Assembly (NCBI GenBank): GCA_964036665.1
Contig: OZ038527.1
Coordinates: 7,017,001-7,081,000, forward strand
Source: Gordius sp. MW1
Lineage: Eukaryota; Nematomorpha; Gordioida; Gordea; Gordiidae
Direction of reading: 5' to 3'
DNA: 64,000 bases
Shown: one piece after another, positions 42,074-55,742 of the stretch
How positions within the stretch are numbered: position 1 is the first letter of the stretch
How the letters are laid out: every line of letters starts with the position of its first letter
Notes under the pieces: model-generated
Seen by the model: only the letters and a program-made list of their open reading frames with translations
Told to the model about the DNA's origin: nothing
Database searches by the model: none
Program-made: the position numbers and the translations under genes

Positions 42074-45000
42074 CGCCCTTCGGGCGTAACTGGGGGCTTC
42101 GCCCCCAGACCCCCTTGGGGGCTTCGCCCCCAAACCCCCTGCTGGGGGCTCCGCCCCCAGTCCCCCGTTGGGGGCACTGCCCCCAAACCCCCGTTGGGGG
42201 CTACGCCCCCAAACCCCCATCTCCTGGGGGCTCCGCCCCCAGACCCCCGGAGAAGGGGGAGATGGGAAGGGGGGGGGGGGAAGGGAAGAGGGGACGACTC
42301 ATCTATTCTACGTATAAATGTAGCTTATTTGCTATGCAATTTATGGGCGAGAAAGGTGAGAAGGGGCGAGAATGCCTATAGGGGGGTATTAAATGCAAAA
42401 GAATTGGACTGACGGGCATAGGTAGGTATCAATGTTAGCCAAAAAAACGTAAAATTTTATTTTGATTTACAATTTGACGAAGAGGGAAAATATAAATGAG
42501 TTAAGTGTATAAATGTCGGCTGGATAAAGTATATAAATATCATCTTTATTTTTTATTTTTTAATAAATGAAATTAGGTTAAACATTTTAGGTTAGGAGGG
42601 TGAAGGGGCTAAAATGTAACTCTTGGAGGAAGCTTTATTGAAATTTTTTGTCATTTAGTGGGCCCCCCCCTTGATTGAAATTTTAAAGTTTCGCCTCCCC
42701 CCCCCCAAACCAAAACCTGGCTACGCTCATGTCCCTGTCTGATCAATTAAATTTCATTTTTGATAAACATATTTTTACGATAAAATGTTTTTTAAAAGTG
42801 TAATGTATTATAGAGTTAGACGTCATTTATAATAAGGAGGCTGGATTATTACCAAAAGTTCCGAGAAGATTGAATACATTAAAATATAAAGCTAGAAAAA
42901 ATGCAACCATTTCATTTTTAAGTTAAACTGTTTGAACCAAAACAAAATCTAGTGGAACGTTATTGTAAGTAAAGGAAACCTTTAAATTAGTATGCCCTAA
43001 TTCGCAGTTAATTAAATTAAAGATTAATTTTCTAATTTAAAAGATTTAAAAATTATAAACAGCTGACTTGGCGCTCTAAGTGTATTTGCCTGAAGTGAGG
43101 GGGAATAGAAGAGTAACTACCTCCTTCCCCCCCTCACTCCGTTAAAACTAAACGCGCACACTATCCCCCCTTTCCCTCCGTTAATTTGCCAAAAGCATAT
43201 AAAAATCAATAATAATAAAAAGGGGTTGAGGGATGATCTCCTCCACTCCCGCCCCCTAATAATACCAATTCAGCGGTGGAAGGGTAAGATAGGGAGGGGT
43301 AGGGGTTTAACGTATAATCAATATAAAAATAGAGGTAACTTTTATTTAGTATGGTTAGTAATAATGGAAAACTTTGTTAAAAATAGTAATTAATTTAGGC
43401 GTCCTGTTACGTCTGCGCATCTAAAAATGGCACAATTACCAGCGATATGCAATAGCTCCGCTATTGCCTGTTACGAACGCGCATCTAAAAATGATAAAAT
43501 TTAAAAACTTACTTTTGGTTAAGGTAAAATGATATTAAATTGGGATAATTCCTATTGTAGCTTATAATAAAAAATTGCATAGAAATTATTAAAAAATTTT
43601 ACATAGAAATTAATGGGAAATAATAATAAAAATTAAAAAAATCCTTACGACGAAACTATCAGCGACATGCAATAGCTCCGCTATTGCCTGTTACGACCGC
43701 GCATCTAAAACTGTCACAGGTATCATAAAGATAAACCAAAAAATTTAATTGGGATAATTCCTATTGTAGCTTATAATAAAAAATTGCATAGAAATTATTA
43801 AAAATTTTTACATAGAAATTAATGGGAAATAATAATAAAAATTAAAAAAATCCTTACGACGAAACTATCAGCGACATGCAATAGCTCCGCTATTGCCTGT
43901 TACGACCGCGCATCTAAAACTGTCACAGGTATCATAAAGATATATCAAAAAATTTACATGTGCTAAATTGTTCCATTGGTCAGTACCAAAAGACAATCTA
44001 TTAATACATAAGAGTCAAAAAAAACTAAAAAAAATTTTCGATTCACATTTTGGCCAAATGGTCATTTTTTTCATTGGTCACTACCAACAGATGGTCTATA
44101 AGTCAATGTTAGCCAAAAAAACGAGGAAAAAAATTTCGATTCACATATTGGCCAATGGTCATTTTTTTCCAATGGTCAGTAGCCAGCGGACGGCCAAAAA
44201 GTCATATTATCAATGGTATTAACAGAAACAATCATAAAAGTCAAAAAAAACGCAAAAAAAAAATTTCGTTTCACACTTTGGCCAAATGGTCATTTTTTTC
44301 ATTGGTCACTACCAACAGATACTCTATAAGTCAATGTTAGCCAAAAAAACGAGGAAAAAAATTTTACTTCATACTTTGGCCAATGGTCATTTTTTTCCAA
44401 TGGTCAGTAGCCAGCGGACGGCCAAAAAGTCATATTATCAATGGTAGTAACAGGAACAATCATAAGAGTCAAAAAAACGAGGAAAAAAATTTTACTTCAT
44501 ACTTTGGCCAATGGTCATTTTTTTCCAGTGGTCAGTAGCCAGAGGACGGCCAAAAAGGCAGATTATCAATGGTAGTAACATGAACAATCATAATAGGCGG
44601 AAAAAAGCGAAAAAATAAACTTGGATTCACATTTTGGCCAAATGGTCATTTTTTTCCATTGGTCAGCAGCCAGCGGACGGCCAAAAAGTCTTATTATCAA
44701 TGGTAGTAACAGGAACAAACATAATAGTCAAAAAAAACCCCGGGATTCGAACCCAAAAACTGGTTAAATTAACAAAAATTAAAAGTAAACAAAAAAGACA
44801 TTCGGTGCAAGACATCCACGTTTTTTTCATTGGTCAGCAGCCAACGGACGGCCAAAAAGAAATATAAAAAAAAATTTCGTTTAACATTTTGGCCAAATGG
44901 TCATTTGTTTACAGTGGTCAGTAGCCAGCGGACGGCCAAAAAGTCATATTATCAATGGTAGTAGCAGTTACAATAATAATATTCAAAAAAAACCCCGAGA

Positions 45001-45484
45001 TTCGAACCCAAAAACTGGTTAAATTAACAAAAATTAAAAGTGCATATCCACGTTCGGTTCGGTGCGTGACATCCACGATTCCATTGGTCAGCAGTTAACG
45101 GACGGCCAAAAAGTCTTATTATCAATGGTAGGAACAAGAACAATCATAAGAGTCAAAAAAAAACGCAAAAATAATTTCGCTTCACACTTTGGCCAAATGG
45201 TCATTTTTTTATTGGTCAGCACCCAACGGACGGCCAAAAAGTCTTATTATCAATGGTAGTAACAGGAACAATCATAATAGAAAAAAAAAATCCCGGGATT
45301 CGAACCCAAAAACTGGTTAAATTAAATTAACAAATAACAAAAATTAAAAGTGTGTGACATCCACGTTCGGTGCGTGACATCCACGTTTGGTGCGTGACAT
45401 CCACGTTCGGTGCGTGACATCCACGTTCGGTGCGTGACATTCGGAAAATGGAAAGTGAGCCCATAAATTGCATAGCAATTAATA
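42074..45484. mobile_element. 3.4 kb composite insertion G (copy 2)
   Basis: Inserted at the same base as copy 1, with AATA on both sides. The 20 bp inverted repeats lie at 42329-42348 and 45459-45478. The GC palindrome cluster is at 42074-42256, GCAATAGC palindromes near 43449, 43669 and 43878, the GGACGGCC minisatellite at 43952-45352 with three T-arm-like motifs, and the 20 bp minisatellite at 45353-45444. It differs from copy 1 by only a few one- or two-base indels (for example CCCCCCCTCACTCC near 43132), so both descend from one insertion. Confidence 0.65.
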
Positions 45485-47570
45485 GAAAGTACCCCGTCCG
45501 TTTTGGCACAAAATTGGTGCACTAACTGACGCCATTGTGATCTTTAATTAATTAAATCGCCATAACTTCGTCCGTAATAGGAATTTTGACGCGAAACTTC
45601 TAGGATTGGTCGGGACGGATGTCTGTCAACTAAATCACGTGACAAATCAAACTTTTGACTCCACTAGGAAAATTTATATGAAAATTAAATTTTAAGCTAT
45701 TTTTACCTTTTTGACCACCCAGAATTCGTTAAAAATATATTTTTACCACCCAGGTCGCTTTCTAATCACGTGATCTAACTACCGTTTACTCCACTAGGTA
45801 TGAAATTAATTCTAAATTATTTTTTTTGGCAAAACAAGTTTTTAGGTATTTTGGCCGCCATTTTTTTCCGGGTGGGCAGTATTCATCCAAAATATATTTT
45901 TGGGCATCTCCTAGGTCGGCGCCATCTACCTATAAAAAAATTTTGATTTGATATTCCGGAAGTCGGCCATCTTTTTAACAAATACATTTAGGATCGTTTT
46001 TCCGCCATTAAAATGTCGATTGCGGGTCGTATGGCCCAAAAAATTTCGACGAGACCTTAATTTGTTGCCCGAGATCCGGGCTATCGAATGAGAAAGAGAA
46101 ATTCAGCCATCTACGCAGTTCCGCCATTTTATACGCCATTTTGTTTTTTAAAAACGGTGGAATATTCTAGAACGTCCGCCTTTAAGACCGTTTTAGAAGG
46201 CCTGAACCTTAATCATTTTTAACGAATTTGGTTTTATAAACAGTTCTAACCTCGAGCTACCTAAATATAACAATTTTATGGATTATTAATTAGTTATGGA
46301 TGTTGAAATACATCATCTTCACGCTAAAAAATTAGAAATTTAATTAAATTAAAAGTTGTGGGCCAAAACCAAATTTTTTTCTTTTAAAGTATTTATAAGG
46401 TTAAGGACTCACTTTAACGAGCTTTTGGGCCACTAAAGTTAACCGGAATTAATAGAGTAGCGAGTAAAACCGCTAAAAGTATATGTCAAAATTTAATTTA
46501 ATTAATATTCCTTACATTTATTTCAGAATAAAGTTTTAAAAAGTTGTTATTTCGCATCCTTAGACCCACCTAAGTTCGAATTGAAGCATATTTCATATCA
46601 TCCGCCATCTTGGATAGCTTGAAATTCTATTTCCGGTCGTCCGCCATCTTGGATTTTTTTTCCTAACCCATTTTAAACTTGTTTTAACCTTATAAATTGA
46701 TGTAAAATTGTAAAATATAACAATTTTAAGTTTATTTTGTATGATTTTCACTATAGATTTAAAAATATTATCATTTTATTGATAGTTGATAAATTGATTG
46801 TTACGTAAAAATACGTTTTTAATTACGCAATAAATCCACTCTTATATAATTTTACGAGTTTTTAATGGCACAATTTATTTAGTTTTTGCACGTTTTATGC
46901 TTAGTCATTGTATTTTAAGAGAGAACTGTCTCAATTATTGCTGAGTCATGATTATATAACTATTTTAAAACCTTTTATCACGAATATTTATGGTTATATT
47001 GCATATCTTATATAACTTTACGAGTTTTTAATGGCACAGTTTTTTTAATTTTTTAACAAGTTATTATTTAGCATCCTTAGACCCAGCTAAGTTCGTATTG
47101 GAGCATATTTCATATCATCCGCCATCTTGGATAGCTAGAAATTCTATTTCCGGTCGTCCGCCATCTTGGATTTTCAAACCCATTTTAAACTTGTTTTAAC
47201 CTTATAAATTGATGTAAGATAGTAAAATATAACAATTTTAAGTTCATTTTGTATGATTTTCACTATATATTTAAAAATATTATCATTTTATTGATTGTTG
47301 AGTTACGTAAAAATACGTCTTAAATTACGCAATAAATCCACTCTTATATAATTTTACGAGTTTATAATGGCACAATTTATTTAGTTTTTGCACGTTTTAT
47401 GCTTAGTCATTGTATTTTAAGGGAGAACTGTCTCAATTATTGCTGAGTCATGATTATATACCTATTTTAAAACCTTTTATTACGAATATTTATGGTTATA
47501 TTGCATTTGTTTTTGAGATTTAACCCGATATTAGTAATTTTTCTTTAATTTTTTGTGTATTTTAATTGAA
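45485..47570. repeat. Module X copy 4
   Basis: Although it follows insertion G like X1, it carries X2-type markers (GGGTCGTATGGCCC, GAGTAAAACCGC, TTTTGATTTGATATTCC). Identity to the first 15.66 kb of the window therefore ends at or just after the G/X boundary. Confidence 0.8.
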
Positions 47571-49122
47571 TTAACACTAAATTAAATATATTAATTCAGA
47601 ATAGATCAAACTTAAAAAGGTATTTTCCTAAATAATTTAAAAGTTCAAACTTAAAAAGGTATTTTCCTAAATAATTTAAAAGTTCAAACTTAAAAAGGTA
47701 TTTTCCTAAATAATTTAAAAGTCGTTTCACCATCGTCAATTAAGTCTCAATCCCTGAGGTAACTTTTCTTGCGACTCTAAGGAATTATTGGCTCTCATCG
47801 ACATTTAAAACTTAAACTTTTTAATATTCAACTTTACTTTACCCAATCCTTCTCGACATATAATCCTTATAATTGCCTATTTTTCAAAGATTAATAAAAT
47901 AAATGTGTGCAGAAAAATTTATATATTTTAATAAAATCCACAAATTAACCCTCGTCAACTAAGTCTCAATCCCTAAGGTAACCATTCTTACGCCTCCGAC
48001 AATACTTTTAAGTTATAATCTTCTCGTCAACTTAAATTTACAATTTGAATGCTGAATATTCATCTCGTCAACTGTAATTTTATGTCATAATGCACTCGCC
48101 AACTATGCTAAAATTAATAATTTTAATGCTAAATTTTCATCTCGTCAACTGAGCTTAAATTATTTATTTAGATAGTGCATTTTCATCTCGTCAACTTGAC
48201 TTTTAAGTCAAAATTTTCATAAATTTATGCTGATTTTTCTTCTCGTCAACTGTACTATTATTATCTCGTCAACTAAGCAGTAATAATTTTATAATTTCTC
48301 GTCAACTAAGTCTTTGAGTCGAAAGACTCTCGTCAATTAAGCTTAAATTCACAATATGAATGCTAAATTTTCATCTCGTCAACTAGACTTTTATGTTAAA
48401 ATAGTCTCGTCAACTAAGCAGTAATAATTTTATAATTTCTCGTCAACTAAGTCTTTAAGTCGAAAGACTCTCGTCAATTAAGCTTAAATTCACAATATGA
48501 ATGCTAAATTTTCATCTCGTCAACTAGACTTTTATGTTAAAATAGTCTCGTCAACTAAGCAGTAATAATTTTATAATTTCTCGTCAACTAAGTCTTTAAG
48601 CCGAAAGACTCTCGTCAATTAAGCTTAAATTCACAATATGAATGCTAAATTTTCATCTCGTCAACTAGACTTTTATGTTAAAATAGTCTCGTCAACTAAG
48701 CTTAAAGTAATAATTTTATAATTTCTCGTCAACTATGCCTTTTAAGTCGAAAAACTCTCGTCAATTAAGCTTAAATTCACAATATGAATGCTAAATTTTC
48801 ATCTCGTCAACTCGACTTTTATGTTAAAATAGTCTCGTCAACTAAGCTTAAAGTAATAATTTTATAATTTCTCGTCAACTATGCCTTTTAAGTCGAAAAA
48901 CTCTCGTCAATTAAGCTTAAATTCACAATATGAATGCTAAATTTTCATCTCGTCAACTGGACTTTTATGTTAAAATAGTCTCGTCAACTAAGCTTAAAGT
49001 AATAATTTTATAATTTCTCGTCAACTATGCCTTTTAAGTCGAAAAACTCTCGTCAATTAAGCTTAAATTCACAATAGGAAATGCTAAATTTTCATCTCGT
49101 CAACTGGACTTTTATGTTAAAA
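47571..49122. repeat. Leader T (three 39 bp repeats) plus spacer array S before P5
   Basis: Array 48265-49122, six units. The boundary between leader and array reads ATTATTATCTCG, a variant shared with the leaders at 8770, 38594 and 52726 (others read ATTATGATCTCG). Confidence 0.85.
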
Positions 49123-52077
49123 CCCTCCGTACGCTTTTTGGGTCAATATGACCCAAGCCTTTCTAAAAACATGCAAGAAAAAAAAAGTAATGAACATAGA
49201 GCTTCAGATTTTTCAGTAGCTTAACAAATTTTATCATATTACAACTCTGCAAATTTTGGTTAGTTTTCACCCATTGGTTCTAAATATATCATGGTTTTTT
49301 GAACGTCTTGGGTCATATTGACCCCTAAAGCGAACGGAGGATATTTTTTTTTTCAAAAAAAATTTTTTTTTTTGCTTAAATGATAAAAACTAATACCCAA
49401 ATGATATCGAAAAAATAAATTTTTCTCTAGCTCATATATTTTGTAAATTATGACGATTTTAAATTTGACTTTTTGTTTCCTCGTGGAATTTATCCATGCC
49501 AATATTTAGCAGCTGATTTGTTCCCGCGTATTTCTTTTTTTCTTTTCACATGGAATCTTTTAAAATTTCGGATATTTTTGAAGATTCTGATTGGGGAAGT
49601 AACATTTTTTTTTGGTTTTTAAGATTTTTAGGTAGCTCAGAAAGTGATACTGATGACTGTTTATCTATTAGTAGTTGTGAATCTGAATCGGAGTTAGATG
49701 AAGGAGAGCCAAGTTTAGGCGGGGGAAAATATTATTATGGTATTTAGACATGATATATAAATTAAAACAAATAAAAAATTGTCAAAACTTTATTTTATAG
49801 TTAAGTTATGACTATCAATATTTTTTTTATTCTCAGGGAAGGATAAGACAAAATGGGACTCTAATTTCCCCATGAAAACCATCAGAACGCGGAAATGTAA
49901 TATAGTGCTACACCTTCCAGGGGTGAAACCAATAGCTAGGGGTGCAACTTCCTATGTAGATTGTTTTAAATTGTTTGTTTCAACGAATATACTTGAGGAA
50001 ATTATAAAATTTACCAACGAAAAATTCCAGCAAACTAATGAAGGTCCATTAGTTTCTTCTAAAGAATTGGATGCATTTTTAGGACTTTTATTTTTGTTAG
50101 GTAATAATTGATTTAATAAAATTTTTCTACTTATTTAATTTACATAAATTTTTTATATAGGTGTATATAAGGCCAACCATCAAAACCTCAAAGATTTTTG
50201 GAGTTTGAAAGGCCTAGGACCCAGCATATTTAGAGCCACCATGCCTCAAAAAAGATTTGAGTCATTATTAAAGATGATAAGATTTGATGATAGTAAACAA
50301 GAGCTGCTAGAAAAATCACGGATAAAGCAACCCATATCCGATTTGTTTTTGAAGCTTTTGTTAAAAATTGCATCCAAAATTATACCCCCTCCGAATACCT
50401 CACAATTGACGAAATGCTGCCAGGTTTTAGAGGGAGGTGCTGCTTTAGGCAATACCTCCCTAATAAACCAAATAAATATGGCATAAAATTCTTTGCCATG
50501 TGTTGCGCCAAAACTTTTTATACCCTGAATATGGAGATTTACACGGGCTGCCAACCCGAGGGGCCCTTCAAAATAAGCTTTAAAGCCTCCGATATAGTCG
50601 AAAGGCTCGTGACGCCCATTTCAAAAAGTGGCCGCAATATTACTGTTGACAACTGGTACACTAGTTGTCAACTAGTTGACACCTTGTATTATAATCATAA
50701 TTTAACATTAGTGGGGACTTTAAAAAAAAATAAGAGAGAAATACCCTCCGAATTTCTAATTATTAAATCAAGACCGGCACCTTCTACAATATTTGGATTT
50801 AAACACAATAAAACTCTTTTATCCTACGTCCCAAAAAAAAACAAAAATGTCCTGTTGCTATCTTCTTTCCATTTTAATTATAATAATGATTTATCAAATC
50901 ACCTAAAACCGGAAATCGTCACCTTCTACAATGCAACTAAAGGAGGCGTTGATACAGTTGATCAGATGGCTTCAAGCTATTCTGTGTCTAGAATTTCTAG
51001 ACGATGGCCTTTGACGGTATTTTTTCATATACTCAATGTGGCTGGAATAAATTCCCAAATAATTTATCTGGCAAATAGTGGTGTAAAACTAACGAGGAGC
51101 AAGTTTTTAAAAGAATTGGCATTAGAATTAATAAAGCCCTTTTTGATTGATCGATTGTCTCTACCTTCTTTGAGGTACAAAACCAAACTATTGATTCATC
51201 AACTCTTGGGTACAAAGGACGTTCACTCATCGCCCCCCCAAAAAGCTAGAGGTCGTTGCAAATTATGTCAAAATCACAACAAACATAGCACTTATTGCGC
51301 TATTTGTAAAAAATATATTTGTAAAACTCATATGTATCTGACATGTTTGCATTGTAAGGACGCTGATAATATTATTGAATAAACAATAAATTGTAAAATT
51401 AATTGTGTGCAACTTCCAAATAATATAAAAGTTTAATTTTTAAAAATTGCTTTTAGGGCTTTATTGAAAAATTAAGTGTTACACTGTTAAAAATTCTTCA
51501 AAAAAATTGCGCCCCATTAAAACTTTATAAAACAAAAACTAAGAGGGCTAGAAACTATATTAATGGTTTAAATTAAAGAGGAAAATTATATTAATCAATG
51601 AAAAAAAAATTATATCTTAAATTAAATTATTTTCAAAAATATATAAATTTAAACTTAGCCAATATTTTGATGAAAAAATATGTAAATTTAATGTTGATGG
51701 TATTTAAACCGAAATATCTATATTTCGCATTATTTATTTTAAATAATTTTTTTTTGTTTTTTTTTGCTTCAAGTCTATATTTTAAAAATATGTAAAAAAT
51801 ATCTAAAAATATTGGATAGATTTTTGTTAAAGTAAAATTTAGTATACACAGTGAAAAATAATTTAAAATTTTACCGGGTCGGTTATAATTAGCAATAAAA
51901 TAAAAAGTTATGAACAAAAATATAAATTTAAGAGCTCAAATTATTGGCAAAAGATCATTTAATATATGTCTAAAATTTAACTCCTAGTACTTTAGAAATT
52001 GTAGCGATTTAAAGTTATGGGTCATATAGACTCAAAAATCCGAACGAATGATGTAAAAATGAAAGGTGAATGAAGGG
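49123..52077 (+). mobile_element. piggyBac-like transposon copy P5
   Basis: As the others, with a private substitution near the right end (AGCAATAAAAT near 51891, others AGCGATAAAAT). Confidence 0.88.
49550..51382 (+). pseudogene. piggyBac-like transposase, frameshifted (copy 5)
   Basis: Exons 49550-49739, 49837-50100 and 50161-51382. T-run frameshift at 50346-50350. CAAAGATTTTTGG (Asp) variant in exon 3, as in copies 2 and 4. Confidence 0.88.
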
Positions 52078-52967
52078 TTAACACTAAATTAAATATATTA
52101 ATTCAGAATAGATCAAACTTAAAAAGGTATTTTCCTAAATAATTTAAAAGTTCAAACTTAAAAAGGTATTTTCCTAAATAATTTAAAAGTCGTTTCACCA
52201 TCGTCAATTAAGTCTCAATCCCTGAGGTAACTTTTCTTGCGACTCTAAGGAATTATTGGCTCTCATCGACATTTAAAACTTAAACTTTTTAATATTCAAC
52301 TTTACTTTACCCAATCCTTCTCGACATATAATCCTTATAATTGCCTATTTTTCAAAGATTAATAAAATAAATGTGTGGAGAAAAATTTATATATTTTAAT
52401 AAAATCCACAAATTAACCCTCGTCAACTAAGTCTCAATCCCTAAGGTAACCATTCTTACGCCTCCGACAATACTTTTAAGTTATAATCTTCTCGTCAACT
52501 TAAATTTATAATTTGAATGCTGAATTTTCATCTCGTCAACTGTAATTTTATGTCATAATGCACTCGCCAACTATGCTAAAATTAATAATTTTAATGCTAA
52601 ATTTTCATCTCGTCAACTGAGCTTAAATTATTTATTTAGATAGTGCATTTTCATCTCGTCAACTTGACTTTTAAGTCAAAATTTTCATAAATTTATGCTG
52701 ATTTTTCTTCTCGTCAACTGTACTATTATTATCTCGTCAACTAAGCAGTAATAATTTTATAATTTCTCGTCAACTAAGTCTTTGAGTCGAAAGACTCTCG
52801 TCAATTAAGCTTAAATTCACAATATGAATGCTAAATTTTCATCTCGTCAACTGGACTTTTATGTTAAAATAGTCTCGTCAACTAAGCTTAAAGTAATTTC
52901 TCGTCAACTATGCTTTTAAGTCGAAAAACTCTCGTCAATTAAGCTTGAATTTATAATTTTATAAGTC
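52078..52967. repeat. Leader T plus very short spacer array S
   Basis: Leader 52078-52732. The array is reduced to one 141 bp unit plus a shortened unit (52733-52967), the shortest S array in the window, before three S' units. Confidence 0.85.
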
Positions 52968-53605
52968 GCATTTACCACCTCGTCAACTAAGTCTCAATCC
53001 CTGAGGTAACTTTTCTTACGCCTCCGACAATACTAATATACTCTCGTCAACTATGCTAAAATAAATAATATTTTCTCCTCGTCAACTTCAACTCTACTCG
53101 AAAAGACTAAGTCCACATTTCCTCTCGCCAACTCTTCCCAAGCCAAAAAAATTAACAAACCTTTGATCTAGCGCTAAGTCTCAATAGATCGTAGGCATTC
53201 ACCACCTCGTCAACTAAGTCTCAATCCCTGAAGTAACTTTTCTTACGCCTCCGACAATACTAATATACTCTCGTCAACTATGCTAAAATAAGTAATATTT
53301 TCTCCTCGTCAACTTCAACTCTACTCGAAAAGACTAAGTCCACATTTCCTCTCGCCAACTCTTCCCAAGCCAAAAAAATTAACAAACCTTTGATCTAGCG
53401 CTAAGTCTCAATAGATCGTAGGCATTCACCACCTCGTCAACTAAGTCTCAATCCCTGAAGTAACTTTTCTTACGCCTCCGACAATACTAATACTCTCGTC
53501 AACTATGCTAAAATAAATAATATTTCCTCCTTGTCAACTTCAACTCTACTCGAAAAGACTAAGTCCACATTTCCTCTCGCCAACTCTTCCCAAGCCAAAA
53601 AAATT
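52968..53605. repeat. S' spacer units (three) before R5
   Basis: Units start at 52968, 53195 and 53422, each 227 bp; the third runs into 28S. Two complete 28S 3'-end copies lie at the ends of units 1 and 2. The other 28S fragments have only two S' units. Confidence 0.87.
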
Positions 53606-54039
53606 AACAAACCTTCGATCTAGCGCTAAGTCTCAATAGATCGCAGTATGGTGGCTGCTCTAACTAAGCACAACCCGCTGACCGATACCTAGGTCGTCTG
53701 CGAATGATTTAACACCCTCGCCGTCGTCCCGAATGCTGAGCCGATCGGAACCCGACGCTTAATCGTTAGCCGGGCTTCGAGAACGGCCATCAACTTCGAA
53801 CGGACCGAGGTCACCCTCGGCCATTATACTGAGTTAATCGACTACGAGGCGCGCCGAAATATCGTTACATTTCTAGGCGGGATTCTGACTTAGAGGCGTT
53901 CAGTCATAATCCCTCAGATGGTAGCGTCGCGCCGTCGGCTTTTCAGCCGGACGCCTGAACCAAATGTCTGAACCTGCGGTTCCTCTCGTACTGAGCAGGA
54001 TTACTATAGCAACAACTAGTCATCAGTAGGGTAAAACTA

Positions 54040-54077
<38 letters not shown>

Positions 54078-54113
54078 TATTAGTGGGTGAACAATCCAAC
54101 GCTTGGTGAATTC

Positions 54114-54144
<31 letters not shown>
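53606..54144 (-). rRNA. 28S rRNA 3'-terminal fragment (R5)
   Basis: TTACATTTC form as in R2, but with the full GAGGCGTTCAGTC. Broken by the insertion at 54145. Confidence 0.92.
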
Positions 54145-54145
<1 letters not shown>

Positions 54146-54155
54146 TATTCACGTA

Positions 54156-54260
54156 GCGGCTCGTAATTCACGTACCTCCATGCTGGTGGGCCGCGGGCAA
54201 CGTTGCTGAGGGAAGGGGTGAAGCATCGCCGCTCCTCTCAGCAACGGCTAAATCGTGAAT
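54156..54260 (+). ncRNA. HDV-like ribozyme, left arm (R5)
   Basis: Same helices as the R1 left-arm ribozyme; predicted cleavage before G54156. Confidence 0.75.
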
Positions 54261-54379
54261 CTCGGATAGTAGTCGGCAACCTTAGAAGAGCTGGTGGTTG
54301 TCGGCGAGAAGGAAAGTCCCTGGAGCCTTGCAGCCTCCTTGTGTAAAACTCTATCAAACAGCTAACGCTATTAGTAAAA

Positions 54380-54637
54380 ATGAATAAATCAACGCCAAGG
54401 CCCCGATCCAATAGTCGTGAAGGGGAAGGGCAAAAGAAAATTCGGGCGACTCGCCATAAAACAGCGCGCGGACAAGTGCAACACGATGTCGAGAAGAATC
54501 GGCTAGGCTGCTAGAACATCCGCGGCCTAGCTGATCCATTAAAGCTCAATGAACTTATTGCAATAATAAGAGAAAATCAGATCTCTGTGCTCTCGCTTAC
54601 GGAGACACACCTACCAAATCAGAGCGAAGACTTTTAG
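54380..54637 (+). pseudogene. APE endonuclease N-terminal remnant, nonsense mutated (R5)
   Basis: TAG at codon 45 (54512-54514); otherwise as in R2. Confidence 0.7.
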
Positions 54638-54876
54638 CCGATTCTTCTCGACATCAGGTTGTACTTCTCCGCGCGCTGCTTGTTGGCAAGTCGCCCAAAT
54701 TTTCTTTAACCCTTCCCCTTCACGACTATTGGTTCGGGGCCTTCGCGCTAATTTGTCCATTTTTATTAATTGTGATAGCTGGTTGAAAGAGTTTTACGCA
54801 GGGAGGCTGCAAGGCTCCGACTTTCCTTCTCACCGACAACCACCAGCTCTTCTAAGGTTGCCGGCTACGATCCGAG

Positions 54877-54981
54877 ATTCACGATTTAGCCGTTGCTGAG
54901 AGGAGCAGCGATGCTTCGCCCCTTCTCTCAGCAACGTTGTCCGCGGCCCACCAGCGAGGAGGTACGTGAATAACGGGCCGC
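54877..54981 (-). ncRNA. HDV-like ribozyme, right arm, 28S-sense (R5)
   Basis: Same helices as the R1 right-arm ribozyme; 5' G at 54981 abuts 28S. Confidence 0.8.
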
Positions 54982-55072
54982 ATCCCTGTGGTAACTTTTC
55001 TTACACCTCCCGCTTTAAACTCGAAATATCGAAAGGATCGATAGGCCACGCTTTCACGGTGCGTATTCATAC
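54982..55072 (-). rRNA. 28S rRNA internal fragment (R5)
   Basis: Same ~90 nt of domain V, ending at the insertion breakpoint. Confidence 0.85.
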
Positions 55073-55742
55073 TTCCTTAACGAACACATGGCCGCTGAAA
55101 AATCACGGTAATCGAATTTTCGCTACTCGCGAGGTTCTAACGTAACGTGGACACGAATTTTCACGAGCCGCCCGCCCACCGCCCGACTACGACGCGATCC
55201 GAAAATCACGGCGAGAAAGGGGTGCCCGGTACTCACTCTTTCGAAAATCGCTGTGCTTCAATTACGCTCGAAATCGAAGCCGACTGCAAAATGGCCCATT
55301 AACGTTCTTTCTCCGACTCGAAATTGCCCATTAACGCTCTCTCTCCGACGACTGGGACGCTTAACGCAGTGAATTAAAGATTACGTGGCAAGCAAATAAT
55401 TTAATTAATACAACGAAAAACCACGTTTCGTATCTAAATTTCACTGCGTTAAAAATATCCCCACTTTAAAGGTAGGTTGACAATGGTAAACTCACTAAAA
55501 TTCACGATAATACTCGAGTTGACGATGGTTTTCCTACATTTAACGTGGGGATACTGCTTTAATCGCTTCCATACGCGATTATAGCAGGAGGAGGGATGCC
55601 CCACACACATACAGATTATCACACTACACGTTAAATTGCAGTACCACCAATGCTACAACGCTATATCAACGCATTACTGCAATAACAACGTATCTCACTT
55701 TTTCACACAACACCACCTCCTCATATAAGGTTGATGAGAATA
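55073..55742. other. Hairpin-rich segment (R5)
   Basis: The four stem-loops are conserved. Joined directly to X at GAGAATA-GAAAG, with no G insertion. Confidence 0.65.

Larger units (their letters stand above)
54145..54981. mobile_element. Inverted-repeat retrotransposon insertion in 28S (R5)
   Basis: Arms 54156-54505 and 54635-54981. The right arm has the GGCTCCGACTTTCC deletion shared with R3 and keeps CACGACTATTGG as in R2. Confidence 0.8.
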
